A DNA stretch of 64,000 nt from an uncultured Actinomyces sp. (GCA_900541895.1 UWSI01000002.1:62001-126000), one strand, 5' to 3'; shown: positions 43,190 to 52,000, counted from the stretch's first letter. Notes: generated from the sequence alone by a model not told the origin. A program made the numbers and translations.

Positions 43190-43212
43190 ATGATAGTGCA
43201 CGGATGCACTAT
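43190..43212 (-). promoter_or_regulatory. Candidate autoregulated leaderless promoter
   Basis: On the reverse strand TATCAT (43190-43195) is followed by six bases and the ATG at 43183, with no ribosome binding site. A perfect palindrome, ATAGTGCA (43193-43200), four bases, TGCACTAT (43205-43212), overlaps this -10. The HTH domain of the downstream protein is a natural ligand; autoregulation is inferred. Confidence 0.55.
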
Positions 43213-43228
43213 TGGTGAAGAGAAATAC

Positions 43229-44320
43229 TTAGGCTGCGGGCGGGGTTGCAAGCCACTGATCGATTTCCGCTTTCCACACGCGTTTCGATGCCTCGCTGGC
43301 CAAGGAAGCGTCAATCGATTGACGGGCCAAATCTGCCAGCTGTGCGTCAGAAAGCCCAAAAACATCACGCGCAGCCTCGTACTGGTCAACCACACGCGAA
43401 TGGAATAACAAGGGGTCATCAGCCGAAAGAGCAACGCGCGCGCCGGCCTCGATAAAGCGCATGAGTGGAACAGATGCGAAATCTGGGAAGACCCCCAGGT
43501 GAATATTCGAGGTCGGACACACTTCGAAAGAAATATCCGCGTCAATCAAACGCCGCAGTAAATCGGGATCTTCACTGGTGCGCACGCCGTGCCCCAAACG
43601 CGTTGGGTGCAGGGCTGAAACAACGTTCATCACCGATTCCGGGCCCAAAAGCTCCCCGCCGTGAGGAACCGAGGCCAAACCGCCATCACGGGCAATGCGG
43701 AAGGCGGGAGCAAAAGCCGAGGTATCGCCAACGCGCTCATCATTGGACAGACCAAAACCCACAACTTTTCCGGGGCTGTCGCCGGCATACTGAACCGCCA
43801 GACGAGCAAGCGTGCGTGCGTCAAGGGGATGGCGAATTCGTGAGGCCGCAACGATCAATGCAACTTCAACGCCCGTGCGTTTCCCCGCAGCGATCGCCTC
43901 GTCAATGATGATCTCCAAAGCGGGAGTAATCCCGCCAACCCAGGGCGCGTAAGACGTGGGGTCGACCTGCATCTCGAGGCGACGCGAGCCTTCGGCCGCA
44001 TCATCTTCCGCGGCCTCGGCAACGATTCGTCGCATTGCGGCTTCGGAACGCACTAAAGCTCGAGCGGCATCGTAGGAACGCTGGAAACGGAACCAACCGC
44101 GGGCGTCTGCGGGCACGGTTAAGGGATCCAGGTCCAACAGGTGCGGGGGAAGGCGCGTGCCTTTTTCCTGCGCCATATCCACCAGCGTCTGTGGGCGCAT
44201 CGCACCTGTGAAGTGCAGGTGAAGATGGGCTTTGGGGAGTGTGGACAGCGGTCGTCGCCCAGGGGGAGTCGGTGCTGGAACAGTAAGAGAAGGCTGGCGA
44301 GGAATAGATGTCGACGCCAT
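43229..44320 (-). CDS. add: Adenosine deaminase-like aminohydrolase
   Basis: 363 residues from ATG 44320, which overlaps the preceding stop (TGATG) and follows GAGAGG. Metal ligands: HLH in PKAHLHLHFTGAM; VPHGGE, GHGVRTSEDP and ALSADDPLLF correspond to the deaminase core. The residue after the HxH motif is Thr where classical enzymes have Asp (HxHxD). The enzyme should deaminate adenosine or a related nucleoside in the cytoplasm; because of this change the exact substrate is less certain. It is coupled to the hydrolase gene upstream. Confidence 0.85.
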   Translation of the reverse strand: MASTSIPRQPSLTVPAPTPPGRRPLSTLPKAHLHLHFTGAMRPQTLVDMAQEKGTRLPPHLLDLDPLTVPADARGWFRFQRSYDAARALVRSEAAMRRIVAEAAEDDAAEGSRRLEMQVDPTSYAPWVGGITPALEIIIDEAIAAGKRTGVEVALIVAASRIRHPLDARTLARLAVQYAGDSPGKVVGFGLSNDERVGDTSAFAPAFRIARDGGLASVPHGGELLGPESVMNVVSALHPTRLGHGVRTSEDPDLLRRLIDADISFEVCPTSNIHLGVFPDFASVPLMRFIEAGARVALSADDPLLFHSRVVDQYEAARDVFGLSDAQLADLARQSIDASLASEASKRVWKAEIDQWLATPPAA

Positions 44321-45129
44321 CAGTGCCTCTCGACCCACAGGAGCAGGTCACGTAGGACCATATCCTTCTCGGGCTCATTTAAGACTTCGTGGCATGCCCC
44401 GTCGATGATTCGCAGGTGGATATCTGCGTCGGGATGTGCATCACGCACGCGCTCAACAAACTCTGCAGAGCCCTCCGGCGAGGTCAGCTCATCGGCGCTA
44501 CCGTGGAAAATCAGCGTGGGGCAGGTCAGGCGATCCGCATGATCAAGTGCCTTCTTGCCCTGAATCACCATGGTCGAGGCCGTCAGAAGCGGGGGAGCGC
44601 CGTGGTAGTTGAGGGGATCGGCATCGAAAGCTTCTTGGACACTGGGATCACGCGAAAGCAAGGAATGTTCGGGCGTGGACTGTGCTGCTGGAACCTGTAC
44701 TCCCGGCAGATAGCGAGCCAGTTTCCCGAGGCCTCCAACCACCGGCATAGGAAGCTGGGGGAGTGGAATGAAAGCGGGCCCGGTGAGGACCATGCAGCGC
44801 AGATGCTTGCGGTAGATCAGCGCAGAAGCAGCGCTAATCAAACCACCCATTGAATGCCCAAAGAGGATCAATTCATCGCAGCGTGAATTGTGAAGAGCCT
44901 GTTGGCGAGCAACGATGTGGTCCTTGATCAGCAGACCGACGTCGACTTGGGCGCGAGGACCTGGAGAAGCGCCATGACCGTAGTGGTCGTAGGTTGACAC
45001 ATCGTAGCCAGCCTGGAGAAGCGCATTGACCAGCCCTTCAAAACGTCCCGAATGCTCGCCATAACCGTGGGCGACAAGGACGTGTCCATTGGGTTGGTCG
45101 AGGTGTGTTCGCCGCGTCGAAAGGTCCAT
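44320..45129 (-). CDS. Alpha/beta hydrolase, monoacylglycerol lipase-like
   Basis: 269 residues. The oxyanion region HGYGEHSGRF (21-30), nucleophile Ser93 in GHSMGG, Asp in FHGSADELTSPEGS and His in DGACHEVLNE give a complete catalytic triad in the serine aminopeptidase S33/lysophospholipase family. There is no signal peptide. The likely substrate is a monoacylglycerol or lysophospholipid. It overlaps the deaminase gene by one base. Confidence 0.87.
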   Translation of the reverse strand: MDLSTRRTHLDQPNGHVLVAHGYGEHSGRFEGLVNALLQAGYDVSTYDHYGHGASPGPRAQVDVGLLIKDHIVARQQALHNSRCDELILFGHSMGGLISAASALIYRKHLRCMVLTGPAFIPLPQLPMPVVGGLGKLARYLPGVQVPAAQSTPEHSLLSRDPSVQEAFDADPLNYHGAPPLLTASTMVIQGKKALDHADRLTCPTLIFHGSADELTSPEGSAEFVERVRDAHPDADIHLRIIDGACHEVLNEPEKDMVLRDLLLWVERH

Positions 45130-45203
45130 ATGTCAATTGTGACAGCTCAAGCTCAATTTTGGATAGCGCTATTGGGGTATTTATTGACGCGGAGTAAGAA
45201 AAA

Positions 45204-45239
45204 CCCGGGCGGTGGCACTGTGCCGCTACCGCCCGGGTG
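45204..45239 (-). terminator. Terminator after the aspartate aminotransferase gene
   Basis: A GC-rich stem, read on the reverse strand as ACCCGGGCGGTAGC with GCCACCGCCCGGGT, ends in TTTTTCTTAC. It follows the aminotransferase stop at 45264 by 24 bases. Confidence 0.85.
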
Positions 45240-45263
45240 TATTGGAATTTTGATTCAGCTGTA

Positions 45264-46478
45264 TCAGTGAGCTTCTGCCAGAAGTTCCTGAATTCGTCCC
45301 ACGCCCTCAACAAGGTCCTCGTCTGCCAAGGCGTAGGACAGGCGAATGAAACCAGAGGGGCCGAAGGCCTCGCCGGGAACGACTGCGACCTCGACCTCAT
45401 CCAAGATCAGGTCGGCCAATTCGGCGGAAGTAGTTGGGATCTTCCCGCGAATTTCTCGCCCAAGAAGATCCTTGACTGCCGGGTAGGCGTAGAAGGCGCC
45501 CTTCGGTGTGGGAACCTGAAGTCCGTCGATTTCGCGAAGCATCTTCACCATGGTCTGGCGACGTCGATCGAATGCCTGACGCATATGTTCAACGACATCC
45601 AGTGGCCCATTAAGAGCAGCGATTGCTGCGCACTGAGCAATGTTGTTGACATTCGACGTCAGGTGCGATTGGAAGGAGGTTGCTGCACGGATCACGTCGC
45701 GAGGCCCGATCATCCAGCCCACACGCCAACCGGTCATCGCATAGGTCTTCGCAACACCGTTTAACACAATGGTTTGGTCGGCAAGTTCGGGGACAAGCTT
45801 GACGATGTGTGCGCTTTGCGCACCGTCGTAGAGCAGGTGCTCGTAGATCTCGTCGGTGATCACCCACACGCCGTGCTTGAGAGCCCACTGACCGATCGTC
45901 GTCAGCTCAGCGGGAGTATAAACAGCACCCGTTGGGTTCGAGGGTGAGCACAGAAGAAGAAGCTTTGTGCGAGGGGTGCGTGCGGCCTCGAGCTGGTCAA
46001 CGGTGACCTTGTAGTCCTGATCGGCACCCGCGAAAACTTCCACCGGGGTTGCGCCCGCGAGCTTGATGACCTCGGGGTAGGTGGTCCAGTAGGGGGTGGG
46101 GAGGATAGCCTCGTCTCCGGGGTTCAGTAGCGAGGCGAATGCCTGAAAAACCGCTTGCTTTCCGCCGTTGGTCACCAAAACTTGGTCGGGGCTGACCTCG
46201 TATCCGGAATCGCGAAGAGTCTTGTGCGCGATTGCTTCCTTGAGTGCAGGAAGGCCCGAGGCCGGAGTGTAGCGGTACATCGCGGGGTTGCGTGCTGCTT
46301 CGAGCGCCGCCTCGACGATGTAATCGGGGGTTGCGAAATCAGGTTCGCCCGCACCGAAACCAACGACGGGGCGACCCTGAGCCTTCAGTGCTTTAGCCTT
46401 AGCGTCGACGGCAAGGGTTGCGGATGGGGTGATATTGGCGAAGCGCGTTGAGATACGCGGAGCTGATTGAGTATCCAC
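45264..46478 (-). CDS. Aspartate aminotransferase-type class I aminotransferase
   Basis: 404 residues from GTG 46478, which gives the usual start VDTQSAPRISTRFANIT; an ATG at 46568 would add 30 unrelated residues. Fold-type I PLP motifs: GAGEPDFATPDYI, LLLLCSPSNPTGAVYT, and NGVAKTYAMTGWRVGWMIG with the PLP Lys. The final Arg that binds the substrate carboxylate is in GFIRLSYA. It belongs to the AAT Ib group, which transfers amino groups between aspartate and 2-oxoglutarate and sometimes acts on prephenate. It precedes the tRNA-Trp/secE cluster divergently, as in other actinobacteria. Confidence 0.88.
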   Translation of the reverse strand: MDTQSAPRISTRFANITPSATLAVDAKAKALKAQGRPVVGFGAGEPDFATPDYIVEAALEAARNPAMYRYTPASGLPALKEAIAHKTLRDSGYEVSPDQVLVTNGGKQAVFQAFASLLNPGDEAILPTPYWTTYPEVIKLAGATPVEVFAGADQDYKVTVDQLEAARTPRTKLLLLCSPSNPTGAVYTPAELTTIGQWALKHGVWVITDEIYEHLLYDGAQSAHIVKLVPELADQTIVLNGVAKTYAMTGWRVGWMIGPRDVIRAATSFQSHLTSNVNNIAQCAAIAALNGPLDVVEHMRQAFDRRRQTMVKMLREIDGLQVPTPKGAFYAYPAVKDLLGREIRGKIPTTSAELADLILDEVEVAVVPGEAFGPSGFIRLSYALADEDLVEGVGRIQELLAEAH

Positions 46479-46560
46479 ATCAGTATTGTGACATGGTCGC
46501 AGTGATTTATTGGTCTGAGTCACAATTTGAGCTTTTGCGGGGCAATGTCGCGCGGATGAG

Positions 46561-46590
46561 TTGGACATGGGACGCGTTCTCCCCTAAACT
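46561..46590 (+). promoter_or_regulatory. Candidate promoter of tRNA-Trp and secE
   Basis: TTGGAC (46561-46566), 18 bases, TAAACT (46585-46590) stands 32 bases before the tRNA and is the best-looking promoter in the gap. Confidence 0.5.
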
Positions 46591-46622
46591 CAACCAGGCA
46601 ACACTTTTTAAAGAGTTGCAGT

Positions 46623-46698
46623 AGGGCAGTGGCGCAATTGGTAGCGCACCGGTCTCCAAAACCGGCGGTTGTGGGTTCGAGTCCCGCCTGCCCTGCCA
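46623..46698 (+). tRNA. tRNA-Trp (CCA)
   Basis: Acceptor AGGGCAG pairs with CTGCCCT. The anticodon arm CCGGTCTCCAAAACCGG presents CCA. CCA is encoded at the 3' end. The order tRNA-Trp, secE, nusG, rplK, rplA is conserved in actinobacteria. Confidence 0.96.
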
Positions 46699-46725
46699 CT
46701 TAGGTGCAGAACTATTGGAGGAACG

Positions 46726-47028
46726 ATGAGCGGATCCCAGGCTCGCCGTGACGAATCGCCCAAGGCGGATCGCACAAAGAGCAGTGCAACGCGCTCTCGT
46801 AAAGCCTCCTCCTCTGAGAAGACCCAGGAAAAGCGTCCGAATATTTTCAAGCGCATGGTGATCTTTGTCTCTCAGGTTGTCGCTGAGATGAAGAAAGTTG
46901 TTTATCCCAGCGGATCAGAGACGTGGACCTACTTCATCGTTGTGATTGTGTTTGTTGCCGCAGTTATGGCTTTCACTGGAATTCTTGATTTCCTATTCGG
47001 TAGACTAGGTTCCATCGTATTTGGCTGA
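46726..47028 (+). CDS. secE: Preprotein translocase subunit SecE
   Basis: 100 residues from ATG 46726 with GGAGG upstream. A polar N-terminus of about 45 residues is followed by the conserved amphipathic helix FVSQVVAEMKKVVYPSGSET and one membrane helix (FIVVIVFVAAVMAFTGILDF). SecE clamps SecY in the general secretion channel. It is single-spanning, as in most Gram-positive bacteria. Confidence 0.95.
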   Translation: MSGSQARRDESPKADRTKSSATRSRKASSSEKTQEKRPNIFKRMVIFVSQVVAEMKKVVYPSGSETWTYFIVVIVFVAAVMAFTGILDFLFGRLGSIVFG

Positions 47029-47035
47029 AACCGTG

Positions 47036-47067
47036 ACCCGCCCGCAGGAATGCAGGCGGGTTTCTTC
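47036..47067 (+). terminator. Hairpin between secE and nusG
   Basis: ACCCGCC (47036-47042) pairs with GGCGGGT (47055-47061), followed by TTCTTCT. It may partly terminate so that tRNA-Trp/secE and nusG levels differ. Confidence 0.6.
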
Positions 47068-47119
47068 TACGGCTCGGCCGTGAAGCACCGCGCAAGCGGT
47101 AACCACAGGAGGAAAACCC

Positions 47120-47932
47120 GTGAGCCAGGACAAGATCGAGGGCCAGGAACCCGATACTTTTGATGGTGGAATCGCCCCCGAAGGTGAGCTGGAAACCGCT
47201 GCACAGCGCGAGGATGAGCGCGAAGAGCGCCTTGAAGACGCCCCCGAAGAGCGCAAGGAAGCTCTTGAAGAAGGCGAAGCGATTGCTGGCGTTGAGGAAG
47301 CAGCTGCGGAAGCGGCCTCGAGCGAGGATGATCCCATCGAGAAACTGCGCCGTGAGCTCTACATGTCTCCCGGTGACTGGTACGTCATCCACACCTACTC
47401 CGGCCACGAGCGCAAGGTGAAGGCAAACCTTGAGCAGCGCATCACCAGTCAGAACATGGAAGAGTCGATCTTCCAGGTTGAGGTTCCCGATGAGTACGTC
47501 ATGGAGTACCGCGGCAATGTGAAGAAGCGTGTTCGTCGTGTGCGCATCCCCGGATATGTCATCGTCTGCATGGACTTCAATGAAGACTCCTACCGTGTCG
47601 TGAAGGAGACTCCCGCGGTTACCGGCTTCGTTGGTGATCAGCACAATCCCGTGCCGCTGTCGATCGACGAGGTCGTTATGCTGCTGACCCCGAACGTGCT
47701 CGAGGCTGCTGCCGCTGAGGAAAAGAGCGCTCCTGCTCCCGTTCAGGAAGTTCGCACTCAGTTCGAGGTCGGCGAGGTCGTCACCGTCACCGATGGTGCA
47801 TTCGCCACCATGAGCGCAGTGATCTCCGAGATCATGCCTGAGACTCAGCGCCTGAAGGTCTTGCTGACCATCTTCGAACGTGAGACTCCCATGGAACTCA
47901 CCTTCGATCAGGTCGAAAAGATCGAAGAGTAA
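47120..47932 (+). CDS. nusG: Transcription termination/antitermination factor NusG
   Basis: 270 residues from GTG 47120 with AGGAGG upstream. The first ~80 residues are an acidic, Glu-rich extension seen in actinobacteria. The NGN domain starts at DWYVIHTYSGHERKVKANLE, includes RVRIPGYVIVCM and ends with TGFVGD; the KOW domain at the end includes EVVTVTDGAFATMSAVIS. The protein binds RNA polymerase and affects Rho termination and antitermination. Confidence 0.95.
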   Translation: MSQDKIEGQEPDTFDGGIAPEGELETAAQREDEREERLEDAPEERKEALEEGEAIAGVEEAAAEAASSEDDPIEKLRRELYMSPGDWYVIHTYSGHERKVKANLEQRITSQNMEESIFQVEVPDEYVMEYRGNVKKRVRRVRIPGYVIVCMDFNEDSYRVVKETPAVTGFVGDQHNPVPLSIDEVVMLLTPNVLEAAAAEEKSAPAPVQEVRTQFEVGEVVTVTDGAFATMSAVISEIMPETQRLKVLLTIFERETPMELTFDQVEKIEE

Positions 47933-48166
47933 ATTCACTGAAACGCAAGTGGGTGCTCCCTTTTTGCTGATGAAGTGAATGTCAGCTGATCTCTCGGTCG
48001 GCGTGAGCTGCAGCACCTAGACTTGGGGAGTCACCCACATCGCGTTATCATGTAGATTCGTGCGTCTGGGTGGACTTTGTCTACGGGTTGCTCTTCCTGT
48101 AGATCCCACGTGGACGTATGCCGCGGTAGTCTCCGCGGCTGAGTAAGAAATAGAAAGACCCGAAAT
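47933..48166 (+). promoter_or_regulatory. Leader region of rplK-rplA
   Basis: 234 bases without a credible gene. Near the rplK end there is a short perfect hairpin, GCCGCGG (48120-48126) with CCGCGGC (48133-48139), in the transcript leader. TATCAT at 48046-48051 is a possible -10. L1 autoregulation through the leader is known in other bacteria, but I cannot show an L1 site here. Confidence 0.4.
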
Positions 48167-48601
48167 ATGGCACCGAAGAAGAAGAAGGTCACCGGCCTCA
48201 TCAAGCTGCAGATTGCTGCAGGCGCCGCGACCCCGGCTCCGCCCGTTGGTCCTGCACTGGGCCAGCACGGCGTGAACATCGTTGAATTCACGAAGGCATA
48301 CAATGCTGCAACTGAGTCGCAGCGCGGTTCGATCGTCCCGGTTGAAATCACCGTTTACGAAGATCGTTCCTTCACCTTCGTTCTGAAGACCCCTCCGGCC
48401 TCCGAAATGATTAAGAAGGCTGCAGGTGTTGCAAAGGGTTCGGGCACCCCGAACACCGCCAAGGTTGGATCGATCACCATGGACCAGGTGCGCGAAATCG
48501 CCCAGGCCAAGATGGTTGACCTCAACGCCAACGACATTGATGCTGCATCCAAGATCGTCGCGGGCACCGCACGTTCCATGGGCATCACTGTTCAGGATTG
48601 A
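48167..48601 (+). CDS. rplK: 50S ribosomal protein L11
   Basis: 144 residues with the N-terminal thiostrepton-binding domain (KLQIAAGAATPAPPVGPALG, QHGVNIVEFTKAYN) and the C-terminal rRNA-binding domain (KTPPASEMIKKAAGV, ...MVDLNANDIDAASKIVAGTA). Length is normal. It starts a cotranscribed pair with rplA, 65 bases downstream. Confidence 0.98.
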   Translation: MAPKKKKVTGLIKLQIAAGAATPAPPVGPALGQHGVNIVEFTKAYNAATESQRGSIVPVEITVYEDRSFTFVLKTPPASEMIKKAAGVAKGSGTPNTAKVGSITMDQVREIAQAKMVDLNANDIDAASKIVAGTARSMGITVQD

Positions 48602-48666
48602 CCCTTTAATTTCCGTGGTAGGGCAGGCGCTGCCCGACACCCACACCTGCAAGGAGAAGAAGCAGA

Positions 48667-49383
48667 ATGACGAAGCGCTCTAAGAGCTACCGCGCAGCGG
48701 CGGAGAAAATCCACGCTGGCGAACTGTACAGCCCCCTGGCCGCAATGCGTTTGGCCAAGGAAACCTCGGTCACCAAGTTCGATTCAACCGTTGAGGTTGT
48801 TATGCGACTGGGTGTTGATCCCCGTAAGGCCGATCAGATGGTCCGAGGCACCGTTTCCCTGCCGCACGGCACCGGTAAGACCTCCCGGGTCTTGGTCTTC
48901 GCCGTTGGCGAGCGCGCACAGGAAGCAATCGACGCCGGAGCCGACGAAGTCGGTGGCGACGAGCTGATCGAGAAGGTTGCCAAGGGCTACACCGACTTCG
49001 ATGTCGCCGTTGCAACCCCCGACCTCATGGGCAAGGTTGGCCGTCTGGGCCGCGTGCTTGGTCCCCGTGGCCTCATGCCGAACCCCAAGACCGGCACCGT
49101 CACCATGGATGTCGCTAAGGCCGTTAAGGAAATCAAGGGCGGTCGTATCGAGTTCCGTGTCGACAAGCACTCGAACCTGGCATTCATCGTCGGTAAGGCT
49201 TCCTTCACCGCCGAGCAGCTGGTCGAGAACTACGCTGTCGTCTTGGAGGAGATCCTGCGCATGAAGCCGGCTTCCGCAAAGGGCCGTTACATCCTCAAGG
49301 CTACGGTCGCCACGACCATGGGTCCTGGTATTCCGCTGGATGCCACCAAGACTCGCGCCCTGACCTCCGAGGATGCTTCCTGA
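48667..49383 (+). CDS. rplA: 50S ribosomal protein L1
   Basis: 238 residues. The family core is clear: VEVVMRLGVDPRKADQMVRG, GRVLGPRGLMPNPKTGTVT, and the rRNA-binding IEFRVDKHSNLAFIVGKASF. GGAGAAGAAGC lies upstream as ribosome binding site. It binds 23S rRNA at the L1 stalk and represses its own operon in other bacteria. A strong terminator follows. Confidence 0.98.
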   Translation: MTKRSKSYRAAAEKIHAGELYSPLAAMRLAKETSVTKFDSTVEVVMRLGVDPRKADQMVRGTVSLPHGTGKTSRVLVFAVGERAQEAIDAGADEVGGDELIEKVAKGYTDFDVAVATPDLMGKVGRLGRVLGPRGLMPNPKTGTVTMDVAKAVKEIKGGRIEFRVDKHSNLAFIVGKASFTAEQLVENYAVVLEEILRMKPASAKGRYILKATVATTMGPGIPLDATKTRALTSEDAS

Positions 49384-49420
49384 AGCACTAGAGGTTAACG
49401 GCAGATAGTCGTTTCACGTG

Positions 49421-49459
49421 GGTCCCCACGAGCGTTGCTCGTGGGGACCTTTGCTTTGG
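49421..49459 (+). terminator. Terminator after rplA
   Basis: GGTCCCCACGAGC (49421-49433) pairs perfectly with GCTCGTGGGGACC (49437-49449) around a GTT loop; TTTGCTTTGG follows. Confidence 0.9.
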
Positions 49460-49574
49460 TTCATAGGGAAGTCGAATAAGACGTCATACTGAGGAAAGTG
49501 ACTCCGGCCATGCGTGACGTGTGTATTGAACCGTGTGCTGATACACACATCCAAAGCTGGAACCCCGACCGCGA

Positions 49575-49745
49575 TGCGTGTTAAGCTACTCGTTGCCGAA
49601 GACCGTCGGTCATCCACCTCGGTGGATTCCAAGTGCGAAAGCTTCCGACGCAGGTGAGTGACTTCTTGAGAAGTGGGTTTCATTTGAGCCCGGCCGCTTT
49701 CCTGCGTGCCGGGCTTTTTCGTGCGTCCGGCGGTGAATTTTTGAA
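49575..49745 (+). ncRNA. Ribosomal protein L10 leader
   Basis: Upstream of rplJ lies a structured leader. A possible promoter is the extended -10 TGTTAAGCT (49579-49587). The leader holds the GCCGAAGACCGTCGG and CCACCTCGGTGG stems and ends in a hairpin, AGCCCGGC (49687-49694) with GCCGGGCT (49708-49715), followed by TTTTTC. This fits the L10(L12)4 feedback leader that precedes rplJL in many bacteria. The trailing hairpin could be an attenuator. Confidence 0.75.
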
Positions 49746-49754
49746 AGGAGGACC

Positions 49755-50276
49755 ATGGCGAAGTCCGACAAGGTGGCAGCAGTTGCCGAGCTCGTGGAGC
49801 GTTTCCGCGCAGCCGACGCTGTCCTGCTGACCGAGTACCGCGGTCTGACCGTTGGCCAGCTCAAGCAGCTGCGTCGCGGCCTGGCTGGCAATGCGACCTA
49901 CGCCGTGGCAAAGAACACGCTGGCGATCCTGGCGGCTCGCGAAGTTGGTCTCGATTTCCTCGAGGCTGACCTGAAGGGCCCGACCGCTATCGCTTTCGTC
50001 ACCGGTGAGCCCGTTGAGGCTGCCAAGACGCTGCGTGATTTTGCCAAGGAGAATCCTCAGCTGGTACTGAAGTCCGGTGCTATGGAGGGCGCACAGCTCT
50101 CCGCTGAGGCTGTCAAGAAGCTTGCCGATCTCGAGTCTCGCGAGGTCCTGCTGGCCAAGGCTGCAGGCGCTCTCAAGGCGAAGATCTCTCAGGCGGCATA
50201 CGCCTTCAACGCGCTTCCGTCCAAGGCGGTGCGCACCATCGATGCTCTGCGTGAAAAGCAGGGCGAAGCGGCCTGA
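49755..50276 (+). CDS. rplJ: 50S ribosomal protein L10
   Basis: 173 residues with AAAGGAGG upstream. The N-terminal rRNA-binding domain begins MAKSDKVAAVAELVERFRAA and includes LTEYRGLTVGQLKQLRRGL; the C-terminal helix that carries the L7/L12 dimers is present. It is the base of the ribosomal stalk and, with L12, represses its own mRNA through the leader upstream. Confidence 0.98.
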   Translation: MAKSDKVAAVAELVERFRAADAVLLTEYRGLTVGQLKQLRRGLAGNATYAVAKNTLAILAAREVGLDFLEADLKGPTAIAFVTGEPVEAAKTLRDFAKENPQLVLKSGAMEGAQLSAEAVKKLADLESREVLLAKAAGALKAKISQAAYAFNALPSKAVRTIDALREKQGEAA

Positions 50277-50362
50277 CGTGACAGGCCCGCGAAGGCACTT
50301 GCCTTTGCGATCACATCCACAATCTGCTCACGTAGCAGGCCAAAATCGAAAGGATGCCAATC

Positions 50363-50746
<384 letters not shown>

Positions 50747-50791
50747 CTTTCCCCGTCTGATTCATTCAGACTTTTGCCCGTCATGGGCCAC

Positions 50792-50833
50792 GAAACCCCG
50801 TTCTGCTTCGGCAGGGCGGGGTTTCCGCTTTTG
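50792..50833 (+). terminator. Terminator after rplL
   Basis: GAAACCCCG (50792-50800) pairs with CGGGGTTTC (50817-50825), followed by CGCTTTTG. Confidence 0.85.
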
Positions 50834-50945
50834 CTGCCGCCCTGCCGTCGCTCGCGGCCACGCAACCGAGCGCGGCCTCGTGAAGTGGAAGTTTCGCAAT
50901 TTCCTGCGCATTCGACTTGACCATGACGTGACGTGAGGCTTCACA

Positions 50946-51749
50946 ATGATTGACATGAACAACGACGGAATTCTTTACACTGTTGGCGAACTAGCCAAGC
51001 ACTTTTCGTTGACTGTGCGAACGCTTCGTCATTGGGAAGAACAGGGGCTTCTCGTGCCCTCGGGGCGAAGCTGGTCAAACTATCGGCTCTACTCGCTTGA
51101 AGACTGTGCGCGCGTGCAGAGAATCATTATTTATCGTGCGACGGGCATGAAATTGATGGATATCAAGGAGCTCCTTGATTCCGGTGACTCTGCGATTGTG
51201 CACCTCAAACGTCAGCGAGAGAGCCTTATTGCCCATCGCCAACAGACGGACAAAATGATCGCAGCAATCGATACGCTATTGGAGGAAGCAATGAACGACA
51301 ATGCGCTCAACGCGGAAGAAATTGGGGCAATCCTTGGGGATGCTGACTTTGCCACGCATCAGGAGGAAGCTGAACAACTCTACGGTGGCAGTGATGACTG
51401 GCAGGAATCTCAGCGCCGCACTGCGTCGTGGAGTGCGGCGGACTGGCAGGGGAATGCTGAAGCTTTTGAGCAGGTCGAAAAGGACATGATCAACGCGATC
51501 CGCAAGGGAGTTTCTCCTGACAGTGGCGAGGCGGCACGTCTTGTGGCCTTGCATAGGGAACTGCTCAGTGCCTTTTTCCCAGTGACCCCCGCAAAGCACT
51601 ACGTGATTTCGCGTTCCTACATTCACGACGAGCGTTTCCGCTCGCACTACGACTCGCAGCTCGACGGTTTTGCCCAATGGCTCGCGTCTGCAATTGAGTA
51701 CGTTGCTCATCAGAGCGGTGTCGATACCGACAAACCCGAATGGAAGTGA
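50946..51749 (+). CDS. MerR-family regulator with TipAS-like ligand domain
   Basis: 267 residues. Residues ~8-75 form the MerR winged helix (YTVGELAKHFSLTVRTLRHW, NYRLYSLEDCARVQRIIIYR), followed by the dimerisation coiled coil (~85-115). The C-terminal ~130 residues resemble the TipAS antibiotic-recognition domain (WQGNAEAFEQVEKDM, ISRSYIHDERFRSHYDSQLD). TipA-type proteins bind thiopeptides or other drugs and activate export or resistance genes. GTGAGG precedes the start. No obvious target gene is adjacent; the gene stands alone between the rplL terminator and tRNA-Asn. Confidence 0.85.
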   Translation: MIDMNNDGILYTVGELAKHFSLTVRTLRHWEEQGLLVPSGRSWSNYRLYSLEDCARVQRIIIYRATGMKLMDIKELLDSGDSAIVHLKRQRESLIAHRQQTDKMIAAIDTLLEEAMNDNALNAEEIGAILGDADFATHQEEAEQLYGGSDDWQESQRRTASWSAADWQGNAEAFEQVEKDMINAIRKGVSPDSGEAARLVALHRELLSAFFPVTPAKHYVISRSYIHDERFRSHYDSQLDGFAQWLASAIEYVAHQSGVDTDKPEWK

Positions 51750-51835
51750 TTGGTTTGTGAGGCAGGCCATGAGCGCAGGATGCTTTCGGATTTGCTCTTA
51801 GCTCACTTCATCGCTACTATTTCTTTTTGTCGCTT

Positions 51836-51907
51836 TCCCGCGTAGCTCAACGGCAGAGCATCCGACTGTTAATCGGACGGTTACTGGTTCGAATCCAGTC
51901 GCGGGAG
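51836..51907 (+). tRNA. tRNA-Asn (GTT)
   Basis: Acceptor TCCCGCG pairs with CGCGGGA. The anticodon arm TCCGACTGTTAATCGGA presents GTT. D and T arms are canonical; CCA is not encoded. Confidence 0.95.
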
Positions 51908-51912
51908 CTTCT

Positions 51913-51943
51913 CCCCGGTACTTGGTACCGGGGTTTTCTTTTT
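51913..51943 (+). terminator. Terminator after tRNA-Asn
   Basis: CCCCGGTAC (51913-51921) pairs with GTACCGGGG (51925-51933), followed by TTTTCTTTTTC. Confidence 0.92.
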
Positions 51944-51965
51944 CAGCGAACTCCAAACTGCCCAT

Positions 51966-51992
51966 CTTGCACTCTGGGGCTGAGAGTGCCAG
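51966..51992 (+). promoter_or_regulatory. Second, degenerate CIRCE-like element
   Basis: CTTGCACTC (51966-51974), nine bases, GAGTGCCAG (51984-51992) has the CIRCE layout, with GCACTC and GAGTGC intact and two mismatches in each arm. It lies just upstream of the better CIRCE element. Confidence 0.55.
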
Positions 51993-52000
51993 ACTTGGAT

